In this document: positions 26,282 through 40,040 of the stretch, one piece after another
Layout of the letters: every line of letters starts with the position of its first letter
How positions within the stretch are numbered: the stretch's first letter is position 1
NCBI GenBank assembly: GCA_020226215.1
Contig: CM035236.1
Span: forward strand, 49,785,057 to 49,849,056
Source: Sindora glabra
Lineage: Eukaryota; Streptophyta; Magnoliopsida; Fabales; Fabaceae
Direction of reading: 5' to 3'
DNA length: 64,000 nucleotides
The notes under the pieces: generated by a model
The model's input: only the letters and a program-made list of their open reading frames with translations
What the model was told of the DNA's origin: nothing
Databases searched by the model: none
Position numbers and translations under genes: made by a program

Positions 26282-26747
26282 GTTATTGTAACTTAACCAA
26301 CATCTAATAACTACCTTAGTTTAATATGTATCTATTTTCACATCATCTGTTATTATAAACTAATACATAAAATGATAAAAATTACAAAAAGATTTGGTAG
26401 GAGTGCGAAATACATGACTATTTCACTTTAGTGCCATTTGCAGAATTAGTATTCCCCTTAATATGAAGTTTTATCTAATGAACTCCAACAAAATTACAAA
26501 ACACAAGTTAATTTTCTACTCTTTTGTTCAAATAAGTTACACCTACCAAATATCATCAAGTTTTCATCCTTAGCTTTTCTTAGGTCTGTCTTATTATATT
26601 CATCTTAAGATGTTAAGTGTTGAGGTTATGACACCTCACTAAAATGTTTCTAATTCTCTATTAGTTTATGAACATGCTTTATAATTTTAGGCATAAATTA
26701 TATTACATACATAATATTCCTTATATGTGTGTATAGAAATTTTTTGA

Positions 26748-26897
26748 CTATAGATATGTACAACTTTAAAAGATGTTCTTTTCTAGATGATTTATGTTGT
26801 ATTATGTAAATGTATGAATATACTATAGATATATACAACTTTAAAAGATGTTCTTTTCTAGATGATTTAGGTTGTATTATGTAAATGTATGAATATT
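26748..26897. repeat. 75-base tandem duplication
   Basis: Copies 26748-26822 and 26823-26897 begin ctatagatat and end gtatgaatat, differing at only a few positions. An apparent minus-strand frame across it is an artefact of the repeat. Confidence 0.9.
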
Positions 26898-27039
26898 TAA
26901 GTGTTTTATAATTTATCTGAGAATATGTACAAACCCATGTGATATAAGGTTTGGTTAATGTTCTTGTATGTATGGTTCTCACTAGATTAACTAGTTATGA
27001 ATTAAAGATGAATAGGTGTTGATTAACTCAATAAGGGAT

Positions 27040-28569
27040 ATGAAAATGGAGTTAGTGAATTCATCAAATTTACAATTAGTTATGAAAAGAATGAATTTAG
27101 TAATGAATTTATATTTTACCCTTACTTTAAATGTTATGATGTGAAAAAGGAAAATAGTCATGTATGTACCAGATCATCTATTTTAATTTGGCATTAACAA
27201 CAAGTATAAGTGATGGACATGACATGATAAAAATAAACTAGGCAGCACTACTATTATTAATGAAAATGATAGTTTTGATGATTGCTTTTATGATATAATG
27301 TATGATGTTACAAATAATATTATTGAGCAATTACAAGTCCTTTATACCTTATTGAGTGATGTAAAGAAGCCATTGTATCTAGATTACACTAGATGCACAC
27401 ATTTACCTATAATGTTGAAATTGTTTCAACTTGAAAGTAAGAAATAGGTGGAATGGCAATAGCTTAATTGAATTGTTGTAATTGTTAAAGCACATGCTTT
27501 TCAAAAGAAATGTACTGCTAACTCGTGCTTATAAAGTTAAAAATATATGCCTAACAGGTATGAAATATATAAAGATACACACCTACCTTAATGATTGTAT
27601 ATTGTATTGAAATGAGTATAAAAGGTTACTTTAGTGTCCAAAATATGGGGCTTCCTATCACAAATTAAAGAGGCATGATGGCAACATCAAGGAAGGGGTT
27701 CCCACTAAAGTGTTATGGTATTTTCCAATAATATTAAGGTTTAAATATATCTTTCCTAATGTAAAAGATTCTAAGAACTTAGTATAGCATACGAAGCAGG
27801 TGGTTACTAATAATAAGCTTCATTATTTGGTGGATTCTTCTCAATGAAAAATAATTAAATCGTTATTCCTTAAATTTTGTAATAAAGTAAGAAACCCTCA
27901 TACTTGCACTATGTACTAATGGCATGAACCCTCATGGTAATAAGAGTAACAAACATAGCACATGGCTTATAATGTTAGCAACTTATAACATCTTTCCTTC
28001 ATTCTGCATGAAGTAAAAGTACATAATATTAACATTATTAATATTAAGGCCAAAGCAACTAAAAAATGATATAGATGTCTTCCTGGCATCACTTATTAAA
28101 GGTTTTAGGACTTATATGAGATGAAAGTGTGTTAGTGTTTAATGCATATAAGTAAAGGTCTTTTAGGTTGCATACAATGCTCTTTAGGACTATTAGTAAC
28201 TTCCCAGTTTATGAAAACTTATTGGTGTATTGCATCATAGGGCACAAAACATGTTCTATTAGTGAAGATAGAACATACTCTTATTAACTTGAGCATTGGA
28301 AGAAAATAATGTATCTTGACCACAAAAGATTTTTACCTCATTTCTATAACTATTAAAGTTGAGAAAAGCATTTAATAGTTTACTAGAAGAAGCAATGACT
28401 CAAAAGCCCTTATTAAGGGAGAAAGTTTATGATAGAGTGAAAAATATTGATGTTATCTTTAGTAAATCTAATACTTCGAGAGAAAAAGTCCATATTCTTT
28501 AATTTTCTATACTAGAAAGACTTGGATGACAAACATAACATTGATATCATACATGTAGAGAAAAGTGTA
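27040..28569 (+). pseudogene. TNP2-type CACTA transposase, N-terminal and central part
   Basis: Reading the plus strand with frame changes gives the ordered landmarks of plant TNP2 proteins. These are an N-terminal cysteine/histidine-like part (about 27100-27200), a middle part with GMNPHGN (near 27911), LATYNIFPSFCMK (near 27970), RPKQLKNDIDVFLASLI (near 28045), HRR-type 'DHKRFLPHFYNY' (near 28320) and finally HVEKSVC at 28553-28570. These match the family consensus I know for the catalytic region. Many stops and several frame changes make it non-functional. The last codon is cut by the LTR insertion at 28570. Confidence 0.75.
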
Positions 28570-31500
28570 TGTCATAACCCCTCTTGATCGTAACTAGCGT
28601 GGATCTCAATAGCAGTTTCCATAGGCTTTAATTAATTTTTTACTCTTACATCTAGCAAGAATTTCCATGTTTTAGGGGAATTCAAAATTTCTTTACAAAA
28701 TTTTTACGGAAAAATGAATGGAGTATCCTCTATTTTTAGATACTTCCAAAAGGTCACACACCCTAAAATACAATAGTTATTTATTTTCTAGATACGATAG
28801 TGTCATTAACACACTCAAATAATATATAGTTTCAAATTTAAATACAACTAAATGATTCAACACATTAATAGTTAACTCATTGAAAAATCTATCTTTATAT
28901 TTGATCCTAATCCAACTATCAAAACTTTTTAGCAAGGCAATCTTTGATTTTTCATGGATGCAACAAGCTCAAATATACTCACCACAACTTAAAAACATTA
29001 AAGGTAAAATGGGATGAGTTACAGAAATTCAGTAAGCATATATCTACCATTATCTTGCAGTTGATCAATTTATATACAAAATAATCACAGGATAATCATA
29101 TACTAAATTAAAGAATATTGGCAAACTTATTTTCTAAATTTCTCAAATATGTGCAACCATGTCTGAAATGGAAGTTCACCTATACTTGACTTAAAATCTA
29201 TTTCTCATAATAAAATCATAGGAGTTTTAGCTTTCTATTAGAACTCAATATCATATACTATCCATTTTAGGTAGGCACCACTCACACAAATAACCATTAA
29301 GGCTTAATGCAAATAAATCATCACAATCACATCAAGATTATGCAATCATGTCAAATGATGACATCATTTCACAGATAATTTCAACATTATGTTTGATTTG
29401 TAGGTTAAAATTATATTTTTTCTCAATTGTCTACTAGGAGTCTCCCATTTAGTTTTAAATCAATCTTATCCATTCCACATTTGTTTGTTGAAAATTTCTC
29501 ATCTAGCTATCACATCATCCTTTCATCACAGATCATGATATCTAATGTCATTGCTTTAGCATAGTTTACAATTTTTCAATGCCTTATAAGTCTTGATTCG
29601 TAATACAGTAAACTTACTAAAGTTTTAGTTTATTCATATAATAAGTTTTAATTAAAGCCCACATAGATAACTATTCAACAATTTTGTTCAATCAAAGCAT
29701 GCGACACAAGCACGACATGACATCATAATCAATTAATCCATAACTAGGAACAACACCCCGCTTTCGCTGTGCACTCTGATCAATTAGTATTTACTTAAAT
29801 AACTAATAATTCTTATTTCATGATACTAAATTTACACATGAATATATATATATATGGATGAATAGGAAATATATGTTATCAAATAAAAGAATATAATTCA
29901 CAATATTTAAACTATTTTTAATAAGATATTAAGAAGTGATGAGATATATACTTACTTGGTAATGCTAATCCAACCTTGAAAGGTCCAAACCACCCATAGT
30001 CATCTTTTCATATTTTCTTCCTATTATCACCATTCACAAAGACAAATTATAATTAAATAAACATTACTTATCTTCCTTTATTAAGAACTATCCATCCTTG
30101 GCTTCAAATGATAAAATATTAAATTTTAAGATATGAATATATTCTAAGTATAGTAATATAATAATCCAGACCCTTAAAATATTTTATCAATACTTTACTG
30201 AGTATCCAAATAATATGATAGAACAAGACTTTCAGAATCAAGTTTGAACCTTTTAAAATATAAAATTATAATACTTTACAATTACTTTGATAATAATATT
30301 CTAGTAATTTATATCATAAAATCATAAGAATACTATTTTAGAGATGCTACTAATAACATAATTTATCCTTTTATAGTATAAAATATTAGTCTAGCATTTT
30401 ATAATATAAGAATTGTATTTTCCTTATATACTATCATACATCTCAAATACATATATTAAAAAATGAGCTTTCTAGATCAATTTTTAAATTATCCAAAATC
30501 ATAGAATATAACATCTTTCAAGTATCATAAACATGATACTTTTAACTTTTTAGAGCATAAAATATATTTTTTCAAAAATATTACTAAAAATCTATAATTT
30601 ACATAAAATGAATTTTATTTAAATCATGTTAGGATTTTGCAAAAGCTTAAAATATAATGTTCTATAGTTATTCTAGTCATATTACTCTAATAATCTGCAT
30701 CATAAGATTTCTATTTTTTGAAACCATCACTATATTTATTTAAAGTACCCAAAAATAGGTTTTCTTTCAAAACATGCATGACTCTTGCAAGACAATAGCA
30801 TATAATGCTCTATATATACCTTAATCATCTTATTTTATTACTTTATAATATAAAATTCATATTTTTCATGTGTATTATTGTATATGTTAAAAATATCCAA
30901 ATGGATTCTTTTTAAATTAACTTGTAAAATAAAATAGATATTAACTTTTGATGATCTAAACCATCTCACCTTGCCACAAGGAAGATACCAGCAATAATAC
31001 CCAAATGGATTGTATATGCCATCAACTTGAAAAATATAACCTAAATCATATTTTTCATATGTATTATTGTATATGTTAAAAATACCCAAATGGATTTTTC
31101 TTGAATTAACTTGTAAAATAGCGTAAATATTAACTTTTAATGATTAGTGAAATTAGAGATAAGACCTTGTTTAAATGTCAGTGAAATTGGAGAAAAATGT
31201 AGCTTTTGTTGCTATCTTGGTGCTAAATCAGGCAGTCTTCTACACCACTAATTGTGTGAGATGGCTATGGATGGAAGGAGGACAACAGTGCGTGAAGGAA
31301 GTGGCTCTCTATACTAGACACAACTTCATTTGAGATGACGGTGATGAAAGGAATCGCAAAAAAAGGGAGACCAGAGCCAGGTGAGCTAAGATGGTAGTTG
31401 GCTGAAGAAGATGGCCACAAATAGAGGAGCCACGACTGAAACAGAAAAGAAGAAAAAAAAGGAAGAAGGAAGAAGAAGGCGAGTTGGGCGAGAAGGTAAA

Positions 31501-32296
31501 AAGAAGAAGGAAGGGAGAAAAAGCTAACTAGCTGAGAGATAGAAGCAAAACCTACAGAAAAAGAAGAAACCCGAGAAATTTTAGGGAAAAAAAGAAAGAT
31601 ATAAAAAAAAGCTAGCCAAAGGTTTTTATTCCATGTTACTAAAGTAGACTATTTAATTTTACACCTAAAATCTCAGCCATTTCTCTCAATTACCTATTTT
31701 CTTTTACTACAAAAACTTATTTTCTTCAAGCAAATTTTCAATTATTTTCAATTCTCCCCCAAAATCTATATATGTTTGTAATAATCTAATAAATTTAAAA
31801 TTAGTTGAATAAATATTTTATCTCTCAATTCTAAAAAAAATTTATTAAATTCTAATAATTAATTCATAAAATTTTATACTTTTAATTATTATTTCCAATC
31901 TATGAGAAAATCCTCATAAATTATATTTAAACAAACCTTAAATCAATAATGACTATTTCCGTAAAATAAGTCTATTTCAAACTTCAACAAATCTCAAAAA
32001 ATAATTTATTAAATGCAATGATTTATTTTATAAAATCTTACACCCACAATCACTAAAACATTTTTCAACTTATAGGAAATTCCTTCATAAAAATCATTTT
32101 AAACTAATTTTAAATTAATAATGGCCACACACATATATATAATAAATAAACTTCAAATATTCTCATAGGTATTATTTCAATATCCTAGAACCTTTAATTT
32201 GGAAAAACAAATTTAAAACCAATGTTAACCTAATAAATAATTTATCCACAAATCTTGAAACTTATATAACTTTATATTTAAACTGGGGATATTATA
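28570..32296 (-). mobile_element. 3.7 kb LTR inserted in the CACTA transposase gene
   Basis: The ends are TGTCATAACCCC (28570) and GGGGATATTATA (32296), an imperfect inverted pair (9 of 12). On the minus strand it starts TATAATATCCCC, close to the TGTAATATCCC start of long LTRs of chromovirus (Tekay/Del) Gypsy elements. Flanks are GTGTA (28565-28569) and TTATA (32297-32301), a decayed target duplication. Removing it restores the transposase frame (KSVC then DILVETLLK). A minus-strand TATA (31597-31606) precedes a long pyrimidine-rich leader (31610-31430 read downward). No Gag or Pol was seen, so it is probably a solo LTR. The lineage is inference. Confidence 0.6.
30859..31140. repeat. Direct duplication of about 95 bases, 188-base spacing
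   Basis: The stretch beginning catatttttcat at 30859 recurs at 31047 with the same following text (gtattattgtatatgttaaa, acccaaatggat). It lies inside the 3.7 kb LTR; the 83-codon minus-strand frame across it is not a gene. Confidence 0.8.
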
Positions 32297-32301
32297 TTAT
32301 A

Positions 32302-33863
32302 TATGATATTTTGGTCGAAACACTCCTAAAAATACTAGCCAAGACAAAAGATGGAATCAATGCTTGACTAAACTTGCAAAAGATGATTATACGGGAGGAA
32401 TTGGCACTAGGAAAAATGGTTCAATGTACTTACTTACCTTTGGCTTATCATACCTTTTCTAAAAAGGAGAAAATAAATTTCTACAAGTTTCTAAATGGGG
32501 TCAAAATTCCCTAAGGCTATTTTTCCAACATTAAAAGCCTTATTTCTATGAAAGATATAAAATTAGTTAACTTAAAATTTCATGATTGTCATGCTTTGGT
32601 GTATTAACTTCTACTAGTTGTCATTTGAGAAATATTACCTAAACATATAAGGTAAGCTATCTTAAGGCTTTGTTCTTGTTCAATGTAATATGTGCCAAAG
32701 CCATTAACCTATAAGATTTAGATAATTTGCAAAGAGATATTATCATATGCTAACTTGGGATGTATTTTCTACCCTCATTATTTAACATTATGGTAGATTT
32801 GGTTATACATTTAGTAAGAAAGGTAAGACTATGTGGTTTGATTTATTTAAAGTGGGTATACCTAATGGAATGCTACATGAAGATCCTAAAAGGGTATGTG
32901 TGCAATTGAAATAGGCCGAAAAGATTTATTGTTAGAAGTTACATTGTTAGGAAAGTTATTGAGTTTTGTACCTTATACTTGTGAAATATAGACATTATCA
33001 GGCTTTTTAAGCCTTATCATAAAGGAAAATTTTCAAGGAAAGACATATTAAGGAACTGGCTAAAGAGCATAAATTGTGAAATGTGAGAATAAGCATACTT
33101 TTACATCCTACAAAATAGTAAAAAGGCTGAACCTTACATGAATAAGAACATTGCTTTTATAAAAAAGTTTCATTATGGTAAGAATAAGAAGTGAATACAA
33201 GCTAAAAATAATTACACATTTATCATGTGATTCTACAACTAAGTGGGTAACTTGATGGAAGAAACACTGAATGCCATTTTTTAGGCTATAAAATGGTTAG
33301 CTAATAGACCTCACATGAATATCATATCATATCTTATCAAGAATATAATGTTAATAGATATTCATTTTATACTAAGAAATAAGATGAGAAAAGCACCATG
33401 TAAAATAGTGGAATCACTCTAGTGGTTTAAGCAATACATGTCTCTAATGCCAAAGGTAAAAACTCCATCTATGTTAAGAAATCATATTGTGAGGTTATTG
33501 AAGACATACGGGAGCTCAACTACATATAATTTAAAGAACCTATCTTTCAATGTAAATGAATAGAGAATAACAATGGCATCATGTTGGTATATCTTAGTGA
33601 GAAGGGTTATAAGGAGGAACCATTCATAATAACATCCCAAGTAAAATAAGATTTCTATATGTTAAACCCAATTAATAACAAGTCATTTGCAATTTTTCAA
33701 GGAAAGAGACAAATTATTAGCAATTAGAAAGAAGAAGATGTAACTATTAATATTGAAGGCACACCTCCTTTCTCATTAGAACTATCACTTATTATTTATG
33801 AAAATAGTTTGGAAGAGTCTTATATGCAACAAGATCATGGAGAAAGGATTTGGATTGATAATC
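32302..33863 (+). pseudogene. TNP2-type transposase, C-terminal part with DUF4218/DUF4216-like domains
   Basis: This continues the transposase after the 3.7 kb LTR: LLKILAKTKDGINA (about 32322-32365), TYLPLAYHTFSKKEKINFYKFLNG (about 32427-32500), SMKDIKLV and LLPV-like text, then the DUF4218-like stretch to about 32890. A DUF4216-like part follows near 33530-33720 (SYKLNYI-type motif, SQ(A)K..FYVLNP). The frame ends IWIDN at 33863, where the Gypsy element interrupts it. Joining across that insertion at 44841 adds only a few codons before a TAA at 44849-44851, so the Gypsy element sits almost at the end of the gene. Confidence 0.72.
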
Positions 33864-35463
33864 TAATAGGAAAGATTTTATCAATATTATTTCTTCATAT
33901 TTTATGTCTCTTAACGTGCTATTGATGCTTAATTTTATAGAATTAGCCTTATTTTATAATTTAGGATTTTTTTTACAATAATTTGAAATTATTTAGTTAA
34001 TGTTAAATTTATATATTGTTTTAGGTTACTAGCAATATCTTGAGTTCTGGACATCATATTAGGATAACCTTTATATCTTTGGAAAGCTTAAAGAAAGCTC
34101 TATAACTTTTATATTTTTCTTAAAATCCAATATAGATTTCTAAAAGTTTAATTTGGTTAAGAAGAAGCCTTATTTCTATTATAATAAAGCTAACTTTGAT
34201 TTTAGATCATATTTGGAGCTTCAGAGATCTAATTAATGTGAAATGAGTACCTAAAGCTTTTAAGACCCTGCTCTATAACTTGTATGTCAGTGGTTTACCA
34301 AAACTATATAATTTTAGTGGTATCACATTAGGTAGAAATTAAACCTACGAAATTTTATTACTATAACTCTTAAAGTATATTATTTTGTGAAATAGGTTTT
34401 AGGCTTCAAAAAATTAGCAAAGCCTTACTCTTTGTAACCCTAAAAGGCATAGGATTTAACTCCATTAGGTTTTAAGGTTATCAAGTAAAATATCGGAGGT
34501 AAGAACACATCACACTTGAATATACTACACAATTTAACAAGGACAATTTTTCTCTTTATGAAGCTTTTTATTGTTCAGCCATGGAAAGTTCAACTTCTAG
34601 TTAATTTAAGGATTTCAAGGCTTATCTATATTGGATTATGACATTCTAATTTGCAATGTTAACTTCTTTTAATTAATTTTCCTCTTTCCCTCATTCTTTG
34701 TGTTGATAGCTTGAAATTACATATGTTGAATATTGATTTAGTATAATTAGTGTTTAACTTTATGATTTCTAATCCTTATCTATTTTTATGTTAAATTATG
34801 GTTAGTTAATCATGGATTTTTATATAGGGATAGAGGGTTGAGAGATGGTTTAATCCTTCAATCTAACAAAATTCTATCTTTAAATCAATTTTGATTTGGC
34901 TATATATGAATTATAATAGTTAATTCTACTAATCCTAATTGATTAAATCCTAGATAGTCATCAGGTGTAGGATTCATGAATTATTATAGAGGTTTTAAAT
35001 AATTCAAGGTTAAAAATTAATTAAAATGATTAATTATTTATGATTTATGATTAATCCATATTAAGAGCTCTTAAATCCTTGGATTAATTACTTTATTTTA
35101 TTGACTTTCTTTCTTGGTATTTTACTTCTATGTTTTCTTTTGTTTAATATATTTATTTTAATATCATATTAAAAACTCCCAATTTAGTTCTATGTTTTGT
35201 TTTGCATTCTAGATATTATTTGAATTTGTCTACATTCTATATGCATTCTATCTAAGTTTTCTATTTTTACTTTTGTTTGCATTCATTCTTTCTATTTTTA
35301 GTGCATAAAAAGCTTAAATAATTTTGTAATCATTGTTATTAATTATTTGAGAAAGGATATATCAAGGGATCGCTAAGGATACAACTTAATTTATCACTCT
35401 ATATTGCATTATTTTTAACAAATCAATTATAATTAATTTTAGAGTATTGTGATGCACATATCA
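33864..35463 (+). repeat. 5' LTR of the Gypsy element
   Basis: It aligns along its length with the 3' LTR, for example 'tttggaaagctta' (34079 and 40793), 'ctacacaatttaa/gcaagga' (34525 and 41239) and 'ggttgagaga' (34846 and 44205). The start is TAATAGGA here versus TGATATAC at the 3' LTR. Confidence 0.85.
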
Positions 35464-35469
35464 AAATTT

Positions 35470-35487
35470 TGGCACCATTGTTAAGGA
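35470..35487 (+). other. Primer-binding site, Asp-tRNA type, decayed
   Basis: Reads TGGCACCATTGTTAAGGA seven bases after the LTR. Compared with the usual Athila/Tat site TGGCGCCGTTGCCGGGGA all six differences are transitions of the G-to-A or C-to-T kind. Confidence 0.7.
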
Positions 35488-36094
35488 TCCACTTGAATTC
35501 ATCTTTTTCCATCTTTTACTAGTTATGATTTGTATAATTGTTCAAGTATTCTAGTTAATTATTGCATTTGCTAATGTTTTGCTTGCATTTCATATTATTT
35601 TTCACTTTTTTGCATTTTCTTACATTCTTTTATTGTTGCATATTCCTCCACTGTAATTCATCATCTTTTATTATATGTTACTACATTTTACACTACATCA
35701 GAGGTTTTTGGCTTAAAAAAATGACTTGTACATAATTCTTCCTTCATATACCCAAAATAGGTATTAAAATGACTTGCTTCAATTAAGCTAACAATTTTTG
35801 TGGTGAGAAAAAATATTTTTCTCATCAAAAGTTATAATTATCTTATAACTTGTGAAATGCCCTCTTTTTTGGTCATATCCCATCATTTTGACCATTTTTA
35901 AATTTTTTAGGATTTTTATTACATTTTTAGGTTTTTGCATAGTCATAGTTTTAATTCTATGGTGGTCTTATAATTTTTAAAATGTCTAAATAGGTTAATT
36001 AGATATATTTTAAGTAATTTTTTATAATGTATCAGTATTTTAGTGTTTCTGTGTTTCTATAGTTTACCTAGTGTAGTCTAGTATAATGTAATAC

Positions 36095-37560
36095 ATGATT
36101 AAGAGAATTACTGGTGAATTGTTAGAGTTTGATTCTAAAATAGATAGGGCTCTTTATTTTCTTTGTAAGAGTAGAAATACAAATAGTTCTAGCTTCCTTA
36201 ACCTTCATTCTGAACCTTTTGATAATTCTAATAACATAACAAATAATAGAACATTAAAGGAATTAGCTATCCCTAATGTTGCTTGCTAAACTTTAAATGT
36301 CTAGTATCCTGAACTTGATGTTGATTTTGAGTTTAAATTCAGTTTAATACATTTTCTTTCTAGATTTCATGGTCTTGTAAGTGAAGACCCTCGTAAGCAC
36401 TTGAAAGAGTTTTATATGGTCTGTTCCACCATGAAGCCTCATGGCATTTCAAAAGACCATGTTAAATTGAAGGCATTCCTTTTCTCACTTGTTAATGCAA
36501 CTAAGGGTTGGCTATACTATTTGCAACCAGGTTCTCTTTCAAGTTGGAATGATATAAAGTAATTATTCCTAGAAAAGTTTTTCCCTACTTTAAGAGTCAT
36601 TGCAATTAGAAAAGAAATTTATTGCATAAAGCAAATGAATAGTGAGACATCATGTAAATATTAAGAAAGATTCAAGAAGTTATGTGTAAGCTATCCATAC
36701 CACCAAATCAATGAGCAACTCTTTTTCTAGTATTTCTATGAAGGACTTTTTCGTATATATAGAAGTATAATTGATATTGCAAGTGGTGGAGCATTAGTAG
36801 ATAAAACCCCCATGGCAATAAAAGACTTGATTGCTAACATGGCAGCAAACTTCCAATAGCTTGGAACCAAAATTATGATTACTGCTAGAGACATGCATGA
36901 AATAAATTTCTCTAATCTAAACTAACAAATATTGGAGAATAAATTGGATGAATTGACCTCCTTAGTAAGGCAAATGGTAATAAGATAGTAACAACAATTC
37001 CAAGCTCCTTATTTTGCTAAAGTTTATGGCATATGCTTTTGCCTAACTCATCGTATTGATGTGTGCCCAACATTATAAGAATATGATGGCCAATATCAAG
37101 CCTATGTAATAGCATTATTCCCTGGAAAACCTTAGTACCAATAATAGCTTAATCAATACCAATAGTAACGAGCTAACGAGTACCAATAAAATAACCAATA
37201 CCTTGGTTGGAGAAATAACTAAAATTTCAAATATGGCAACAATTCAAGCCAACTTCAATACCCTTCTATATATAATAGAATGTTACTCAATCCTGCTCCA
37301 AAAACCAAAAGTAACTTCATCTTTTTCTTAACCATCTTTTGAATAATTAGTTAAGAAAATGGCAATAAATAACCTATAATTCTAACAAAGAACAAAGGCC
37401 ATAATTTCAAATTTGCAAACTCAAATTAGCCAATTAGCCTTTACCATAAGTTAGATTAAAGCATAAGGTTTAGGACAACCTTCTTCTAGCAATGTAAGAG
37501 GCTTAAAAGTTATGGATGCCATAATGCTTAAGAGTGGCAAGCAAATTGACAAGCCTTCAT
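36095..37560 (+). pseudogene. Gypsy gag, disrupted
   Basis: The first open piece (36095-36286) starts MIKRITGELLEFDSKIDRAL. After a stop the frame shows the Retrotrans_gag core: DPRKHLKEFYMVCSTMKPHG at 36388-36447, GWLYYLQPGSLSSWNDIK near 36507-36560, then FKKLCVSYPYHQINEQL near 36672 and IDIASGGALVDKTP near 36770. Stops occur mainly where glutamine or tryptophan stands in relatives (for example TAG after EQLFF and after ANFQ). The later part, 37000-37560, is poorly conserved and broken. It would be the capsid/nucleocapsid precursor. Confidence 0.8.
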
Positions 37561-37849
37561 TCTCATAACCAAAAGCAAGCAATCGACTAGAAGAAAGCAA
37601 TAAACTAAAAGATAACGACCAAAAGTAACTAATAAAAAAAAAGAAAACACATAATGAAAGTTAAGTAAATTCTATCCCTAAACTCTTATTTCCCATTAAT
37701 TTTTCTATTCCCTTTCTTTTTGTAAAAAGAGTTATTCCACAAAAAAATGAAGGAGGATAAATAGATTTTTTATTCCTTTAGCAAAGTAGAAGGTAACATA
37801 CCTTTGCTAGATTTTATCAAAATAGATTCCAAGTTATGTTAACCTTTTA

Positions 37850-38340
37850 AAAAATTTATGCATTAATAAGAGAAAATTAAGGGATAATAAGAAAATAAGT
37901 GTATGGATGAATGTGTCTGCAATTATTCAAAGAAAATTACTAAGAAAATGCAAAGATCTAAGCACATTTACCATTCCATATGTTATAAGAAAAATTAAAA
38001 TTAAGCATGCCATGTTAGACTTAGGAGCTTCAATTAATGTTATGTCTTTTTCTATTTTTAATGCTTTGAATTTAGAACCTTTGAAACAAATTAGGGTGAT
38101 TATTCAATTAGCAAATAGATCTAATATTTATCACTCGAGTGTTCATGAAGATATTTTAGTGCAAGTTGATAAACTCATTTTTCTAACAAATTTTTACATT
38201 ATAGAAGAAAAACAAGACATCTGAAGTTCTTCCCCTAATCATTCTTAGTCGAATTTTTCTCAAGATAATAAAAATCATGATTAATGTTTGAAATAGAGCA
38301 CTAATTATGGAGTTTGATAGTGTTATAATCAAGTTTGACA
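37850..38340 (+). pseudogene. Gypsy aspartic protease region
   Basis: The open piece 37907-38224 reads NVSAIIQRKLLRKCKD, then HAMLDLGASINVM (active-site DLGA, about residues 42-46) and IIQLANRSN. Past its stop the frame continues with TMEFD-type text (LIMEFDSVIIKFDIF at about 38305-38350). This order is typical for the protease-to-RT linker of Athila-like elements. No reverse transcriptase follows. Confidence 0.8.
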
Positions 38341-38529
38341 TTTTTAAAAGTATATATGATAATTTTATATATTATTTTCATATTTTTGAGCTTTTGGTGC
38401 ATGATGTTTCTCACTTTAATTTTTTTGATACTATCTTTTACTTTACTATTTTTTATATTGCTATTTTTTATTCTAATTTTTCTAGTCCTATTTTTCTATT
38501 TTTTATTTTATTATCTTGGTGTTGCTAGT

Positions 38530-39045
38530 TCTAAGTTTATTCAATCTAATTTTCATGTTAATGCTATTTATGATAATATGCTTGTTGAATTTCCTAAACT
38601 TGTGGAATTTATGGATTATGTTAATAGTCATGGGTGCACTTATTATGATAATGATATTAAGTGTGCCATATGTATGGAAATTTTAGCATTTATAGATGAT
38701 GAGAATGATGTTGGTCTAAAATGTGTAAAAGTTAATGATCATGCTAAAATGTAATGTACAAAAGTGGTTTCTACCACTAACTTAGTACCTTCTATTGATC
38801 GTACCAAAATTGAGTTTTTAGAAGAAAAAGAGTGTTTTCTTATTGTTCATTCTGATTATTTTATTAATTATGTTGAATTTATTATACATGATGATTTTGA
38901 ACATTCAAGCAAGAGTGATTTAAGAATATCACTTGGAGAAAATGTTCTTAATCATCCTAATTTAAGCACCTCTTTGATGAATGATTTAAAAGTTAGTAAT
39001 TTAGAAGAAATAAAGATAGTCAATTCTCATATAGATCCTAGTTGA
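38530..39045 (+). pseudogene. Unassigned frame after the Gypsy protease
   Basis: Two adjoining frames, one ending at 38754 (containing HGCTYYDNDIKCAICMEI) and the next at 38764-39045 (IDRTKIEFLEEKECFLIV...), look codon-like and not like low-complexity AT sequence. A CxxC pair (CAIC) is visible. They occupy the place where the linker to reverse transcriptase would be, so they are probably the linker remnant at the edge of the deletion. I know no function. Confidence 0.45.
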
Positions 39046-39884
39046 AGATATTCAAGTCATGTTTAGCCAAAGATGTTAAAGAAAGGTGTTTCTTAAGAGG
39101 TAACGTAAGCCATTTTAGATTTGCTTTCTCTTATCCTTCTCTTTTATATCACTTATCATTTATCTTTCTTGATGATATTGATATGCTTTCCATTAAGGAT
39201 AATGTAAAACTTAAATGTGAAGGGAGATTTCTTGGTTTTATTTGTGTTTTGTTTTTTTATTTACTACTTTTAAAGTAAAAAAATAAAATTTTAGAAAAAG
39301 TTTTTAAGTCATTTTAATTACTTTTCATTTATGAAAATTTTACATTTTTCATGAGTAGGATTCAATTGAAGTTAGATAAGATTCATAATATGATTGAATA
39401 AATAATTTTACTTCTTGAAATTGAGTAATGTAATGATAAATTTTGAATTGATGGATTGAACTTAGTAGTATGACTTTCTTTGTGAGATTTTAAGCCTTAT
39501 ATTGAAAATTCATACTATTCTCTTTCTTTCTAGTGTGATGTTTTTCCATGATATTTGTTACTCTGGAACTTGCTTTGATTCTTTTTGAGATTATATTTAC
39601 ACATACATGCATAAAAATGATAAAAGACATTCTTTCTTTATTTAAGCTAAGGCTAAATAACTAACATTGAATTTTTATCTTTGTTAAGCCTCTTTGAGCT
39701 TAATTATCTTTTCTTTATTGATTAACCAATGAGCATTCTTCTAATGAAAAACAAGTATCTTTACTTAACCTCAAAGACTAACAGAGTATTTGAATTTTTT
39801 CAAGATGGACTCTTGAATAAATGTGGGGGTGTATAAGTGTATGAGTTTATCTATATGTTATCAACTTCAAGTTCAATGGTTGGT

Positions 39885-40040
39885 TAAAAAAAAGAGCAAT
39901 AAAAGAAAGAAATAGAAAATAAAAAAATAAAAAAAGAAAGAAAAAGTAAAAAAAGTGAAAAAAATTTAAAAAAAGAATAAGGCAAAATGAAATTGATAAA
40001 AAAAAAGAAAAGAACGAAAGAAAAAAGAAAGAAGTTAATA
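39885..40040 (+). repeat. A/G-rich tract in the Gypsy 3' region
   Basis: Long run of A with interspersed G (aaagaaag-type), following the 'gtgggggtgtataag' stretch at 39823. Purine-rich tracts of this kind precede the 3' LTR in related elements. The immediate pre-LTR tract is at 40557-40572 (aagtgtgcagaaatt). Confidence 0.6.

Noticed and set aside
31250..31620. Purine-rich, less AT-rich stretch that could be a gene
   Set aside because: On the minus strand it is the pyrimidine-rich leader after a TATA box within the 3.7 kb LTR; no sustained frame.
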